This document shows, piece after piece, positions 1-12,285 of a DNA stretch of 64,000 bases (within the stretch, counting starts at the first letter, position 1; each line of letters starts with the position of its first letter). The notes beneath the pieces were generated by a model, which did not search any database, was not told the DNA's origin, and was given only the letters and a program-made list of their open reading frames with translations. The stretch comes from Xiphias gladius (lineage: Eukaryota; Chordata; Actinopteri; Istiophoriformes; Xiphiidae). A program made the translations under genes and the position numbers. Where the stretch lies: assembly GCF_016859285.1 (NCBI RefSeq), contig NC_053416.1, positions 9,376,001 to 9,440,000 of the forward strand. Direction: 5' to 3'.

Positions 1-2295
1 TTTTGAGCACCAAAAATACACAGTTCAGTCCATCGTATTGGGGTGGAGGCAAAAGCACTGCAGACAGATATCTCAAAACCTACCTAACCAAAACTATCTG
101 CATGACCGGCTAACACCAGAGATAAGCCAGCGCTGAACCAGCTGATCAATTAGTTTATCGACAGAATCATAATTGGCACCTGTTTTGATAATTTAAGTCA
201 TTTTTACCAGCTTTAAATGCGAAATACCCATGTAGAGCTGCGACTGACAATTATTTTGATTATCAGTTAATCGGTTGATTATTAATCGATTCTTAGTTTT
301 TGTCTATAAAATTTAAGAAAATAATGGAAAAAAGCATGATATATTTTCCCACAGCCCAATATCATGTTTTCAGATTATTCAACCAACAGTGCAAAACCCA
401 AAGATACTCAGTTTATTATCATATATGATTTTAACAAAAGATCAAAATTCTCACATTTGAGAAGATGGAACTAGCAAATATTTGGTATTTTGGCTTGAAA
501 ATGACTGATGAACTGATTATCATAGTAATCACAGATTATCTTTCTGTCCACTGATTAAGCGACTAATCTTTGAAGCTCCATATCCATGCCAAATTCCAGC
601 TTCTCATTTGTGAAGATTTTCAGATTTCTTTCCTTTGTCTTATGTTCTTAGCTGGACAAAATTTGAAGACATCAACTTTGGCTTTAGTAAATTGTGATGG
701 GCATTGTACACTTTTTTCTGACATTTTATAGAACAAATAGATAATCAAGAGAGTAATTGACAAATTAATCGAATGAATGACAATGAGAATAATTGTTAGT
801 TGCATCCCTAAAGTGAAATGATATTTTATCTTCGTAATTTGGGGGAATCATCCCTTTTAAATCTATCGAGAAAAAATGAAACAGCAAGGCTGATCTTAAA
901 CCACTGGCCTAATTCTATGCAAACTCCAAGTGGCTTAATCTCTGCATGGAAATGCATTAGAATTACATGTAAAGCTTGTGGATACCACTGAACTTAGCAC
1001 GGCTTAAAGCAGCATGTAAGTGTCCTAGCCAGGTCGAGATGTCCTCATTTTCCAGCTGTTTTTCCTTTTTTGCTTTGATGGCCAGGCTGCAGTTTATGGG
1101 CTTGGCTACTCCAGCACAGAGAGAGGAGGGTTCCCCACGTGGCATTCAGATGTGAGGTTCCCTCCACGTTCAGTCTGAACAAGAAAGAAACCACAATGAC
1201 TCTGAGAAAGGGAGACATATTCTAAATTTGCTTGTGCAAGAAGTAAAGCTGCTGTTCGAGTCGTGAATTTGTATGATTTTTAGAGCTGTAATGTGGCTTC
1301 AAAAGTAATACATTCAGCATTAGTTAGAGTTATTGAAGGCCACGTTCAGCTTATTCAGTTGTTTTACCAAGCCTGTGTATTTTATTTTGTTGTGTGCTAA
1401 TAAGAGGAATTGGACCCTTGGTTTACGGTGATGAAAGTGCTAGCGTGCACATTTCAGGAAAGAGAAATGGGGAAGTTGCAGATGTCTCACTTGTTCAATA
1501 GTAATCTGATCATAATCAAATTTCTTTGCATTTCAGTGTGGCAGAGACCGTCAGTGAGTATAAAAACAAGAGGAAGTTGTAAGTAGTGGCCTCAGATACA
1601 CTGCCTGGGAGTGTGTCTGCGTTTGCATGCCGCTGTGAAGTTTGATATGGCTTAAGAGTCTGGAGCTCCCCAGAGGAAAGATGCAGAATAGCTTCTTTTG
1701 AGAACAGAAAATGGATGAAGTTCAGATCCTATGAAAGTGTGTGCGAGTGAAGTGTTCTTGGCAAAATAACGCGGCAGCCACCATCACACCCTGCCTGCTG
1801 ATAATAGCTCGCTCATGCAGGGCAGTGGCTAATGTTTGCAGTTACTCGTCTATTGTATATTTAGAGTAGGATGATTTATGTTTTCCGTTACTCAGCAAGT
1901 TGGGAAATCTTGCATTTATTTGGTTGAAAGCAGTATAAACTGATTCTGTTGGAGTTCTTGCTGAGACGTTCTTCTCATGTTTTAAGTACTATAGGAATGA
2001 TGGATAAGAGACATGGCTGGCTTTGGAGTGCAGCAGGCCCCGATCGTGCTCTCTAACACCGGGGCAGAGGAGCTACAGAGGAGTGAGGGGGTCTCTCCAG
2101 CCCCCACTTGACTTCGCCCTCCTGGCCTCCGCCGGGCCTCCGTCAGCGTCATCTCAGCTGGCTTTCTTGCATTCATCCTTATCTGCCTGACTGTCACACT
2201 AGGCCTAACTGATTTTTAATGAAATTTAAGAAGTAAATCAGGAACCCCTAAATATTATTTTATGTCCCCCTGACTCCCAAACACACCCAGCAACC
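1..2295. other. Intergenic / 5' flank of the sulfotransferase gene
   Basis: No coding exon is recognisable here. About 205-815 is a decayed interspersed repeat (separate entry). From about 820 to 2295 the sequence is unique-looking and AT-rich, with a more GC-rich patch at 2020-2170. Untranslated 5' exons of the downstream gene could lie here but cannot be fixed without transcripts. The short open frames have no family features. Confidence 0.5.
205..815. repeat. Percomorph-type short DNA-transposon repeat, copy 1 (decayed)
   Basis: The stretch has repeated ATTAATCGATT / GATTAATC blocks, a 'cagattattcaaccaacag' phrase, 'aacccaaagatactcagttt', and 'ctcacatttgagaagatgga' followed by 'agcaaatatttggtattttg'. 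The same ordered phrases recur at about 2860-3000, 15235-15600, 24440-24660, 24880-25030, 53915-54215, 55860-56000 and 62322-62575, so this is an interspersed family. The layout resembles the abundant non-autonomous DNA elements (hAT-like) of spiny-rayed fishes. That class assignment is from memory and tentative. Confidence 0.6.
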
Positions 2296-5200
2296 ATGAG
2301 GAACACCAGGTCGAGCCTGCTGCTGGGCTGCTTGCTCCTCTGCTCCGCCTCCCTGCTCTACCTGGGCATGAGCGGGATAGAGTGCCCGCCCAAAAGCCAT
2401 CGGTACAGGTGGATGGAGCTCCACCTGGGCTCAGCCAATCAGAGCCTATCCCTCACCGAACACTTCCCCGAAGACACACCGCTGATCTTCATCGGAGGCT
2501 TTCCCAGGAGCGGCACCACACTGATGCGCGTCATGCTGGATGCCCACAGTGCCGTGCGGTGCGGGGAAGAGACCCGAGTGATTCCCCGCCTCCTGGCCAT
2601 GCGAGCCACCTGGAGTCGCTCGGTTAAGGAGAGGATACGATTGGACGAAGCGGGTGTCACTGACCAGGTGTTGGATTCAGCCGTGCGTGCGTTCCTGTTA
2701 GAGGTGAGTTGGTCGGTGCATCATGCAGCCTGCTTAGTAGAGCTAAGCCGCAAAAAAACTTCTGCATCTGTTAATCGGCAAACACGCTTGGGTGTCGAGG
2801 GCAGGTTTCAGATTGAGGGTGTTGTGTTTATTAAAGGCGACTGTAAAAATGTAAACTAAGATTAAAAGTATCATTATTTAAAGATCATAAATGATTTATC
2901 TGCCGATTATTTTCTCATTCTAAAATGTAAAAAAATTGTAAAAACATACGTGTCACAATTTTTGAGAGCCCAAGTTGATGTCTTCAAATTGCAACAATCC
3001 AATTGGCTTTTTTGTTTTTGTTTTTAAAAAAAAACAAGATATTTATATTTGGCCTCTCAATATGAATATGAAAAATCTTAATATTAAAGAGGAATGGATT
3101 GCATGTAACGACACAGCCATTTCATGTTGTAAATATTACACGTCTCAGGTGATAGTCGGCCATGGGGAGCCTGCACCTCGCCTTTGCAACAAAGACCCGT
3201 TCACCTTGAAGTCACTCTCATACCTGTCACGCATCTTCCCTAAAGCCAAATTCGTGCTCATGCTACGAGACGGACGGGCAACCGTCCACTCCATGATTTC
3301 ACGAAAGGTATGCTGGTTTTCTTTTCTTATCAGGGTTGCAGGCAGACAAAGTTACTCACAGCCTTATCTTGCCAAACAGCCAGTTCGCAAGTTTGTCCTG
3401 GCACCACATCATGGCCAAATGAATTTCGGTCTCTCTCCACTCACAGGTGACCATCTCTGGCTTCGACCTGACCAGCTACAGGGACTGTCTGACCAAGTGG
3501 AGCAGTGCGGTGGAGACCATGTTCAGCCAGTGCCAGGCAGCCGGGAAAGGCAGATGTCTGCCCGTCCACTACGAACAGCTCGTCCTCCACCCAGAGGAGG
3601 AAATGAGGAAGTTGCTTCACTTCCTAGACCTGCAATGGGATCCGTCAGTGCTGCACCACGAAGAGCTGATTGGAAAGGCTGGCGGTGTGTCTCTGTCCAA
3701 GTGAGTATTTGACATGTGCGTGTACACCAAGTATACCTCTTGGCTCTAGTGGTATCTAGCCATGCAGATGGTTTCAGTTTCAATTGCAAAGGTTTTCAGA
3801 TATCTCAAAGCCTTGGTACAATAAAGTGAAACTAAAACTGAAATCTATATGACTAGATACCCAAAAAGGGTTAGGTGTGAATCTTTGAAAATTATAGTAT
3901 GGGTCCCGGGATATCTTCAAGTCATTGGAAAGTCTTTGAATGTCTGAAATTATGTTATACTTATTCAGGCCTGACATAGTCATAAAATACATTAACTCAT
4001 ATAATTATTGCCTTCATTTCAGTTCTAGAGGCCTTGAAACTTTTGAATGTTCTTTTTGTAAGAAATGAGTGCAGTCATGCATCCTACTAGTCAGGTTTCC
4101 ATCCAAACACAACACATATTTTAACAAAACTTCCAGCAAATCAGCAGAGAAAAGGCAAAAATGCACTGAGCACTTTATTAGGAACATCAGGGGGGCCTCC
4201 CTTTGCTCTCAAAACAGCCTCAGTGCTTCGTGGCATGGATTCCACAAGATGTTAGAAGATGGTAAATTGTGGATATAAAGGGAAGCACACGGTCAGCAAC
4301 AACACTCAGATAGGCCGTGGCATCCCAACGATGATTGATCGGTATTAAGGGGCCCACAGTGTGCCAAGAAAACATTCCCCACACCAGTACACTACCACCA
4401 GCAGCCTTTATTCTCGACACAAGGCAGGTTGGGTCCATGGGTTCACGCCGTTGACACCAAATTCTGACCCTACCATCTGCTGGCTCAGCAGAAATCGAGA
4501 TTCAGGACAGGACAGGCTACGTTTTTCCAGTCTTCAGCTGTCTAGTTCAACTGTTCCATTCTCAGTAAACTCTAGAGACTGTTGTTTATGAAAATACCAG
4601 GGGATCAGCAGTTTCAGAAAAACTCAAACCAGCCTGTCTTGCACTAACAATTCCTGCTACAGTCAAGGTCACTGAGATCACATTTTTCCAAATTCTGATG
4701 TTTAATGTGAACATTAACTGAAGCTCCTGACCTGCATCTGCATGATTTTATACAGTGCACTGCTGCCAAATGATTGGCCGATTGGATAATTGCATTAATG
4801 ATAAGCAGATGCACAGATGTTTCTAATAAAGTGCTGTGTACGTGTTTGTACGTGTGTGTACGTGTGTGTACGTGTGTGTACGTGTATGTGTATAGATCAT
4901 CAAGCACTGTGTCCTCCTGAAAAAGGCTGATTAGCCAAAATAAGCACAGTACTCAACTTTTCCGAAATGAACTAACCAGTGTAAAACAGCTGGTAAATTC
5001 TTTTCACACACAGAAAAATTAGCTGAATATTCAGTTGGTTGGCAGCTGACAATGCATCCCCTGAATATGTGATGTGTTCAGGCTATTGTTCTGGCTTTAA
5101 ATAAACTTGAGCACATTTTTCATTTCTGTGTGCTTCTGCTTTGGAGTATCAGACACCAGCTTAATAATCAGTGAGCAAAGTTGAATCATTTCAAGTAGCG

Positions 5201-7161
5201 GAAATTCCCCAACCCCACTGCCTCCGTAATGTGTGCCTATGTTCAATCGTGGTTATAAGGAGGCACAGTCCGTATACATGTTACAGAATTATACAAATCT
5301 TATTCCTGCCATGATTGTTCCTCCTGTGAATTCCCACCCTGCCGGCTTTGAGGAGCAGGTATATTTCAGGATAAAAGGTGTCATTTTTTTTTTTTTTTTT
5401 TTTTAGGTTTTCTGTTTATCTGTCAACATTATGGTTTCAAGGTTTTCTCAACACTGCCACATACAGTGTGTTGATGTGGTGGTGAATACCGAATCCCTTT
5501 ATTTTAATTTTTTAATGCCTGGAAACAAACTAATTTTTAGATATTTAGTCTAAGAAATATCAGAACCAGAAACAGAAATGTAACCCCTTCCCAGAGTCAT
5601 TAAATATTATTTTACTATACAGTGATAGCTATTGCTCCTGCACCTTCAGCACACTTTATTAGTTTTTTTCTAAGTGTTTTTTTTTTTTTCCCACCCAGTT
5701 AAAATTTAGCACAGGTTGTGAGTCAGATTTGAGTCACAACTGAAGCAGCCAAACCTTTCAGGGTCAAGCAAGGCTTACAGACTTCCCTCAGTAGATATTT
5801 AGTTTGTCTTTCACCACTTATTTGTTCGTGATCCAAGTAGATCATCTCTTTGCAGGGCAGAGGCTCAGGGGGATTTAGTCGCTTCATTCAGCCATACTCA
5901 AACCTGGCGTGTATCTGAAGGAATGAGGCAACAGACATCTGCCGTAGCACCATGATGTTGATTACTTGTTCAATGATTGGCGCAATATTAGTCACAAATA
6001 TTTTATAGCCTACTCAGAAATGTAAATTATAATTATTATAATTGTGTGCATAGGATTACACACGTTGATTTATTTAGGGTGGACAGGTGGATATGTACGG
6101 AAGATTTTAAATACCTAAATTAAAACAAATCAAACAAAGAAATAAGGTGAAATACAATACACATTGTCATATCTATGTCCTTTTTATGTATTCATTTACT
6201 GTGACATATTTAAATGGAAAAGCATATGTTCAAAGCTTATTGTCTTTAACCACTGAAGGAATTTTTGATTTTATTTTATTTATTTATTTATTTTTATTAA
6301 TTGATTTTCATTAATGTTTTTCATTTAATTATGACACAGTAAATAAAAACACAAAAGGAAATAATATGTAATTGTGTATTGTATTTCACTTTATTTCCGT
6401 GTTTGATTTGATTTTAATTTAGGCATTTTAAATCCTTCACAGCTTTCCCACTCTTCAATGGCTCATTACAAGTATCTGTTTTTGGAGCTTTTCCTCTTCC
6501 TTATAAAAACTTTAGTATTATCATGGTTGAACACACGCGCACACACACACAAACTGGGCTTGTGTTTGCCTTTCTGTGCAGGGTTGAGCGTTCGACGGAC
6601 CAGGTGATTAAGCCAGTGAACACAGACGCCCTCTCCAAGTGGGTGGGGCACATTCCCTCTGATGTGATGAACGACATGGCTGAAATTGCCCCCATGCTGG
6701 CTCGCCTTGGCTACGACCCTCACGCCAACCCCCCCAGCTACGGAAGACCAGAGTCCATGGCGTCTCCCCTCAGCCACACACAGGTGAAGTTAAAAAAATC
6801 TGATCTGATTCATTTTAAAAAAACGATTTTCAATGAAAAGTACAAAGATTTTTAAAAATGATTTTTTTTTTTTTTTAGGGCTGCATCTTATGATTATTAT
6901 TGTATTCGGTGATTTTTCCCAATTTCCCCAATTAGTTGTTGTCTGTAGTCCCTACAGTCTGGACTGTATCTTTTATTTTTTTAAATTATCCACATGAAAA
7001 AAAGCAGTTGGAGAAACAGTTGGAGGTTGCAGCATAAAGGAGGTTGATCATAGATCCTCTATGTCTCTTCTTTCAGCCTTGATAATTCCATAAATCAGTG
7101 AAAATTGTATTTTTTCTTTCTTCAGAATTCGAAAACAGCAGAAACTCCACACGCCAGTTAA
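2296..7161 (+). CDS. tpst1l: Protein-tyrosine sulfotransferase (TPST1-like), 5 coding exons
   Basis: The enzyme moves sulfate from PAPS to tyrosines of secreted and membrane proteins in the trans-Golgi. Exons: 2296-2703, 3149-3307, 3447-3700, 6582-6783, 7126-7161 (352 aa; human TPST1 is 370). All junctions keep phase with GT-AG ends. A type II signal anchor covers residues about 8-25. The PAPS 5'-phosphosulfate loop is GGFPRSGTT (67-75). GEETR carries the presumed catalytic base E92, CNKDP holds K151, and [12 protein letters not shown] with [21 protein letters not shown] form the 3'-phosphate site. N48 (NQS) is a glycosylation sequon. Odd points: Phe replaces the usual Val in GGVPRSGTT, and the tail after NPPSYG is short and unlike TPST1 or TPST2. 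The family is certain; the symbol is a best guess, since TPST1, TPST2 and a fish duplicate share this core. Intron 3 (2.9 kb) holds two mobile elements. Confidence 0.93.
4161..4840 (-). mobile_element. Internally deleted Tc1/mariner element with terminal inverted repeats
   Basis: The left end at 4161-4186 (gcactttattaggaac) is repeated in inverse at 4818-4836 (ttctaataaagtgc), giving an element of about 680 bp inside tpst intron 3. Reading the - strand, 4438-4230 encodes a piece of Tc1-type transposase with the MDPTCLV and [18 protein letters not shown] blocks. A second piece near 4700-4650 encodes EKCDLSDLD from the N-terminal region. The intervening DNA-binding and catalytic parts are deleted or frameshifted, so it is non-autonomous and dead. 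Confidence 0.8.
4836..4892. repeat. Tandem tgtgtacg-type short repeat
   Basis: An 8-10 bp unit (cgtgtgtgta) is repeated about five times immediately outside the right inverted repeat of the Tc1-like element. Confidence 0.8.
6102..6437. repeat. Fold-back (long inverted-repeat) element
   Basis: The left arm 6102-6216 and right arm 6322-6437 are inverted copies. 'aagattttaaatacctaaat' answers 'atttaggcattttaaatcctt'; 'ggtgaaatacaatacac' answers 'gtgtattgtatttcact'; and 'tttactgtgacat' answers 'atgacacagtaaa'. The arms are about 115 bp around a loop of about 105 bp of T-rich sequence. It lies in the sulfotransferase intron 3, 145 bp before exon 4. No coding capacity is seen. Confidence 0.85.
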
Positions 7162-7740
7162 GCAAAGGAGGAAATTGCTGTAAGCCCGGCCGGCTCAGCA
7201 GTACTTACACTTCGGAGGAATATTTTTAGTGTCCCATGTGTATTTTTGAATTGTTTGTAAGACTTGAGTGCGGTGTTGTGTCTTTAGGAGGAGTGTGGAG
7301 GGAGGAGTGTTTTAAAATACGGATTTGTCAAGTGGTGTTGGGTTTAAATCTCAGCTCTTAACACCGTATGTGGACTACCTGCTCAGGGGAGTTCACTGCT
7401 TCTCACTCTCCAGCACTTCCTCCACGGTGAACGGACAGTATTACATTCCATTGTGACGCATCCTCACACTTTGTACCTAAAATTACTTCCACATGTCCGT
7501 AAGTTGTTATGACTTCACCGAAAATGTGAACGTGTCTTTCCACAAATCTTTCACTTACTGAGATTTCAGTCAGTATCCATCAAGCGTAATGACTGTATAT
7601 TTTTAAAGACGTATGTTTATTTTCTTAATAAATTATTTTGGTGTTGATCATTCATTCAGGAATTTGAAAGTTGTCTATTCTGAATTGAGGATTTGTAATT
7701 GTTGTATATTGTTGACCATGAATAAAAAGCACCTAAATGT
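7162..7740 (+). terminator. 3' UTR of tpst with polyadenylation signals
   Basis: The UTR follows the TAA at 7159-7161. AATAAA hexamers occur at 7627-7632 and 7721-7726; the second sits in a typical context (catgaataaaaagc) and is the more likely end of the transcript. Confidence 0.55.
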
Positions 7741-8011
7741 CACCTTTTATAATTCAGTTTATGTATTTTGCTCACCAGTATTTCAGTCACACACTCCACT
7801 CCCAGCTGAGCCACAGCACCCTCTAGTGAAGCAAAGGAAAAACAACCTGACAGAAAGGACATAAAAAAAAACATACCAGGTTCCTACAAAAGCAGCTATA
7901 ATTCAGTCATCCTGGTTCTGTAGAAAAAAAAATGTCCAAGTGTAGTAGAGCACAAAATGAGCTTCATCCGATGCAAAGTGTAACACTGGACTGAGGTAAT
8001 CCAGTGGAGCT

Positions 8012-8267
8012 CTACCCAAGAATATGAGGGCAAACATATGATGATCCAAACTCGATCATGGAGCTAAAATGGCCTTTGACTTCTGTTGCATAGTGAGCCG
8101 TTAGCACCAGGGCAGGCCGCTGTGGCTGCCCGTCTCTGGGTGTGACGAGTGTCTGTGGGCGGGTTGGGGGGGGGGGGTGAGGCCGCACCCCCCCTGCTGC
8201 TAGGCTGAGTGAGGCGGACCCTGGGTCGGCGGGGCTTCTGAACTGCACCTGATCAGGTACAGGAAAC
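8012..8267 (-). other. Possible terminal coding exon on the minus strand
   Basis: On the - strand an acceptor (ctctcagttctccag) is followed by an open frame of about 85 codons ending in TAG at 8012. It contains a Pro-rich stretch and then RPALVLTAHY. This lies downstream, in the - sense, of the opsin pseudogene and could be its cytoplasmic-tail exon, because TMT opsin tails can end in a similar hydrophobic-AHY phrase. That comparison is from memory and weak. A poly-G run (8167-8177 on +) makes the region unstable. Confidence 0.25.
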
Positions 8268-8680
8268 ACCTGGAGAACTGAGAGAGATACAAAAACACAG
8301 GAGCAAAAGAAATGTGACGCAGAGACACGCGCGCATTCAGAGCTGCACTGGCATTTTAACTGTTTGAACAAGAGGAATTTCCACTAACATTTCACAGGAG
8401 CGACTTTTAGATAGAAAAATCTTTCCTCCTCAGCTAATGTTTGACATGGGATGTAATCGCAAAGGATGTTAGTTATAGGTGAGATGTGCCGTCTAAAGCA
8501 GTGATAAAAGCGAAAAGAGCATATAAGCCAGTGCTGGATTACCAGCCAGGCGGTCCAGGGGCCCTGACGCTCAGGTTGTGTGTGTGGCGATTACATTGTG
8601 TGGATGTTATTAATTACACATTTGTTCGGTAATATTCCAGCCTGGTTTCAGACCTCTGAATTGCCCCTACATCTTCAGTT

Positions 8681-9745
8681 GTATGCAAAAGTTTGGGAAA
8701 ATTACATATTTTGTTGATTTTCTGAAAGGAAGACAATACAACTCCTTCAGCAAACATTTAAAAAAAAAAAATTAAACTGTTGAAATTTTGATGCACTGTT
8801 ACTTTTAATTTCATGACCTTAAAAAACAGAAAAAAATGAATCAGTAATTCTGGCATGTGCACAAGTTTCCCTTCTACTTGTCAAGTCTCAAGCTTTGCAC
8901 ACACCATCAAAACTTCATTAAGTCATTATGCCTTAATTGACTCGTTAGGACTTGTGAGGCAGGTCATTAGGAATTGCCAGCTGAGGACATTTCCAGAGCT
9001 GATAAGTCTTCTGACTTTTCAAACCTCGTAACACTCAGCAACCATGGACTCCTCTAAGCAACTGACCGAGGATCTAAAAAAAAATGACGCTAACTGACGC
9101 CTACAAAGCAGGGAAGGATAGAAATAGTTGCGCTTCCGGCTTACGTGTCATTAAGAAAAGGCAGTTTGCGGGGAACTGTGGAAGTCTAGACGCCAGCTGG
9201 AAGACCAAGAGCACTTTCGGATAAAACTGCCCATCATCTGGGCAGGAAGCCTGCAAAGGAGCTGCAGGAGGATTTAGCTGGCACATTGGAGTGGTGGTGC
9301 ACCAACAGGGTCTACACGGTAGAGTCATCAGAGGGAAACCTTACCTGCGACCTCATCACAAGAGTCAACATCCGAAGAATGCAAAGCAACGTCCGGATAA
9401 TCCAGAGTCCATGTACCGTGGACAGATGAAGGTAAAATCGAGCTCTTTGGCCACAATCACCAAAGGTGTGTTTGGAGAAAAAGCAAACAGCATTTGATGA
9501 AAAGAACTCCCTGCCAGCTGTTAAGCATGAGGGCGGAAATTTTCTGCTTTGTTGTTGTGTGGCAGCCAGCGGCGCAGGAGACATTGGACAGAGGGAAGAA
9601 TGGATTCCGCTCAATATCAGCAAATTCAGGATGCAAATGTCCTGCAGCCGGTCGGGAAAGTGATACTGAAAAGAGGCTGTCTTCTCTAACAATAGACAAC
9701 TGGACAATGATCCAAAGCACGGAGGCCTTAAAAAATGCTGCCTAG
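8681..9745 (+). mobile_element. Degenerate Tc1-like transposon remnant
   Basis: It begins with a Tc1-type end (tatgcaaaagtttgggaaaa). From about 9280 the + strand shows broken transposase blocks: VHQQGLHGRVI near 9295-9330, a YRGQMK-type block (from YLWSDE-like sequence) near 9412-9430, and NDPKHGG near 9707-9725. These sit in different frames and are separated by stops and shifts. No right inverted repeat was recognised. It is clearly inactive. Confidence 0.65.
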
Positions 9746-9799
9746 CTACATCCATGAACAGGAATGGCAATAAGCGTGGACGAGTTTGACCTAAAAATT

Positions 9800-10860
9800 G
9801 GCAGATTTTCTTGATTGTGGTAAAAAAACATTCCTCAAAACCCCTACGGCAGCTTTTTGTCGACAGCTGCTTTGTTTTAAACTGTCCATTTCAGAGGACA
9901 TGCACACAGGAACATATTTTCAGTAGAGGGGTTTGCCCGCAGTAGCCTGCGTTTTCTATAGTTAAAACTGAAACTTTGGTCGAGTATATTAAACCTTCAC
10001 CAGGCTCAGCTGCTGCATACACAGGGTTAACACATAGGGTCGTATTTCCACTTTCTTTTCGGTGTTTTAACACTTGTATTGCGTGATGTTTCAGATGCCG
10101 TAGATGTCCGCCCTGTCTGTCCTCAGAATCAGCAGCTGTCAGTGCCTTCTCCGCACAGCGTTTGTTTTTACCTCCTTACCTCAACACGATCACAGTGGGA
10201 GAGGACACGGGGATTTAACAACATAACAAAAGACGGGATTTACAGGATAAAAGCCGCTAGGCAGCGTAAAAACCAGTGCAAATTCTTCGTAAATGCTTCA
10301 TAAACACAACTGTGGATGTACAGATAACATGCTCTCTCACTGCTAGACGCTGTGTCCCTGTTGTTCCCTAGAGCCTGTTTTTGTAGTTGATCTTGGACTA
10401 TTTAAAGTGAATAATAAAATATTTTATGTTATTTTCAGCACCATTAATTTGCTGTGGCCTCTCTTGTTCGGCACCTCATCGAAACATTTAACTGAGGTGA
10501 AGGCAAGCAGTCCTGTCAGGATACTAAGGTAGGAAATCATATAAAGTAGTATGTTTATATTTTAAATTTACCATATTTCTCACACTTGAACCACAACAGA
10601 ATAATTCATCCACAAGCACTTGATCAGAAACTCTTAAAATGATTTTTTTAAAACACAGATTATTTAAAAAACGTAAAATTATTTTTCCATTGTGTGAACC
10701 TAAGCCTTGCAAAGGCTATAGAGAAGCACACATACCCCTCTAGTTTATTTTCATTTTGTCTGGAGTTGAATAAAAGTAAATCCCATTTAGAAGAAGGAAA
10801 ACAACTGTCCTCTGGCGACTGCAAAAATCCTGAGGAGTATTTACATGGAGCTGCTGTTAC
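9800..10860. other. Spacer with no recognised feature
   Basis: AT-rich sequence between the Tc1-like remnant and the opsin pseudogene. I see no family-like open frame, inverted repeat or RNA gene. If the opsin once had a separate tail exon, its intron passed through here. Confidence 0.4.
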
Positions 10861-12049
10861 CTGGTTGTTGAGCAGCACTTAAATAACAGGGTTGAGGACG
10901 GTGCTGGTTTTTGCTGGCGACAGGCGGCACCAGGCCTGGCTGTCCCAAAGAGGACAGCCAGGTAGCACAATAGGTACCCCGTCACCATGGAGACGACCGA
11001 GAGAAGGATACGACCTTCCCTCCGCTCAGCGGAGGACTGGTTGATCCCGGTGACCTGGAGACACACACACACACACACACACAGTGAACAGAAGGAAGTC
11101 CTTAATGTTGGAGCTAGACGTCGCAGAGTACACCGAGGTCAAAGGTCAAGCTGCGAGCTTCACCACCTCTCGTGCAGCCAGCAGGATCCTCACGTAGCAG
11201 AGCAACATGAGCAGCGGAGGCAGGAGCGGGCAGAAGACGAATAAAGAGCTGGTGTAGGAGCGAGACGTGACCGAGAGCTGGTGCCGCTGGGCCGAGCAGG
11301 TGGTGCCAGGACCCTCCAGCCTGTAGCTGCTCCACGACACAGGACATACACTACGCTCTGACTTCATATGATTCATATGTAGCATTAAGTCCCTGTTCTG
11401 TGTCATGATGTGTTTAGTATTTCACTGTTTTTCTCTGCCCGGAGCCTTGACTTTTTTTTTAGCTTCATACTTTTATGTGTTATAACAGGCGATAGTTGAG
11501 GTGGCCCCAGATCTCGTCAACACTCTATCTTCAAGAACAAAATATGAAATTCTGCGCACAGTAATATAATTCAGTCGGGTGTTTGTCAAACACAGACAGT
11601 GCAAAAGAATCAAAAATGAGGTCCACGGCTGAGTTTTTGGTGTGTGGGGCTTATCAAGTGAATAAAACCAGCACGTACTTTCCTCCCAGGTTCAGCATCA
11701 TCAGACTGAATAAATGGATGATCTAACGAAGGAACTGGCGGGTTAATATCGGGGCAGTACAGACCTGCTCCAGCCCAGCAGCGTCGGCCGAGTCCAGACC
11801 AGTGAGCAGAGCCAGGGGGCCGCTACAGCGAGCCCGGCCCTGCGGTACTGAGAGGGGTCCGACTGGGTGCTGCGGAGCACCACCGAGTACCGTTCAAAGG
11901 AGAGCAGAGAGAGAGAGACACCAAAGATACTATACCTGACAGAGAGAGAGAGAGAGAGACAGGTTACAGGTTAGTCAACAAATCTGTTGAAACACTACAA
12001 CATACTTCCACTTGAATTTTCATGACCAAAATAACAAAAATCCGGAGCG

Positions 12050-12285
12050 TGGGACGTTAACTACTTCTCCTCCACTATATTTCACAAGAAAATAATTTAC
12101 TTTTTAGTCCACTGCATTTATCTGAGAGCTGTATTTACTGTTCAAATTAATATTTTATATCCAAACCATATGATGAACCTATAAGATCTGGTTCATTTTT
12201 ATAAACTATATACCCAACAGTGTACAACGCCGTTAAAATGAGCTCCAACTCAACCGGCCGTAAGGTCAAATGCTGCTTACAAGTT
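12050..12285 (+). repeat. Common fish interspersed repeat (ctactcctccactat...caaatgctgctta)
   Basis: The ordered phrases 'ctcctccactatatttcaca', 'ttactttttagtccactgca', 'acccaacagtgtacaacg', 'gttaaaatgagctccaact' and 'aaatgctgcttac' are those of an abundant fish dispersed repeat. A related - strand copy lies at 36000-36215. It sits in the intron between opsin exons 2 and 1. Confidence 0.55.
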
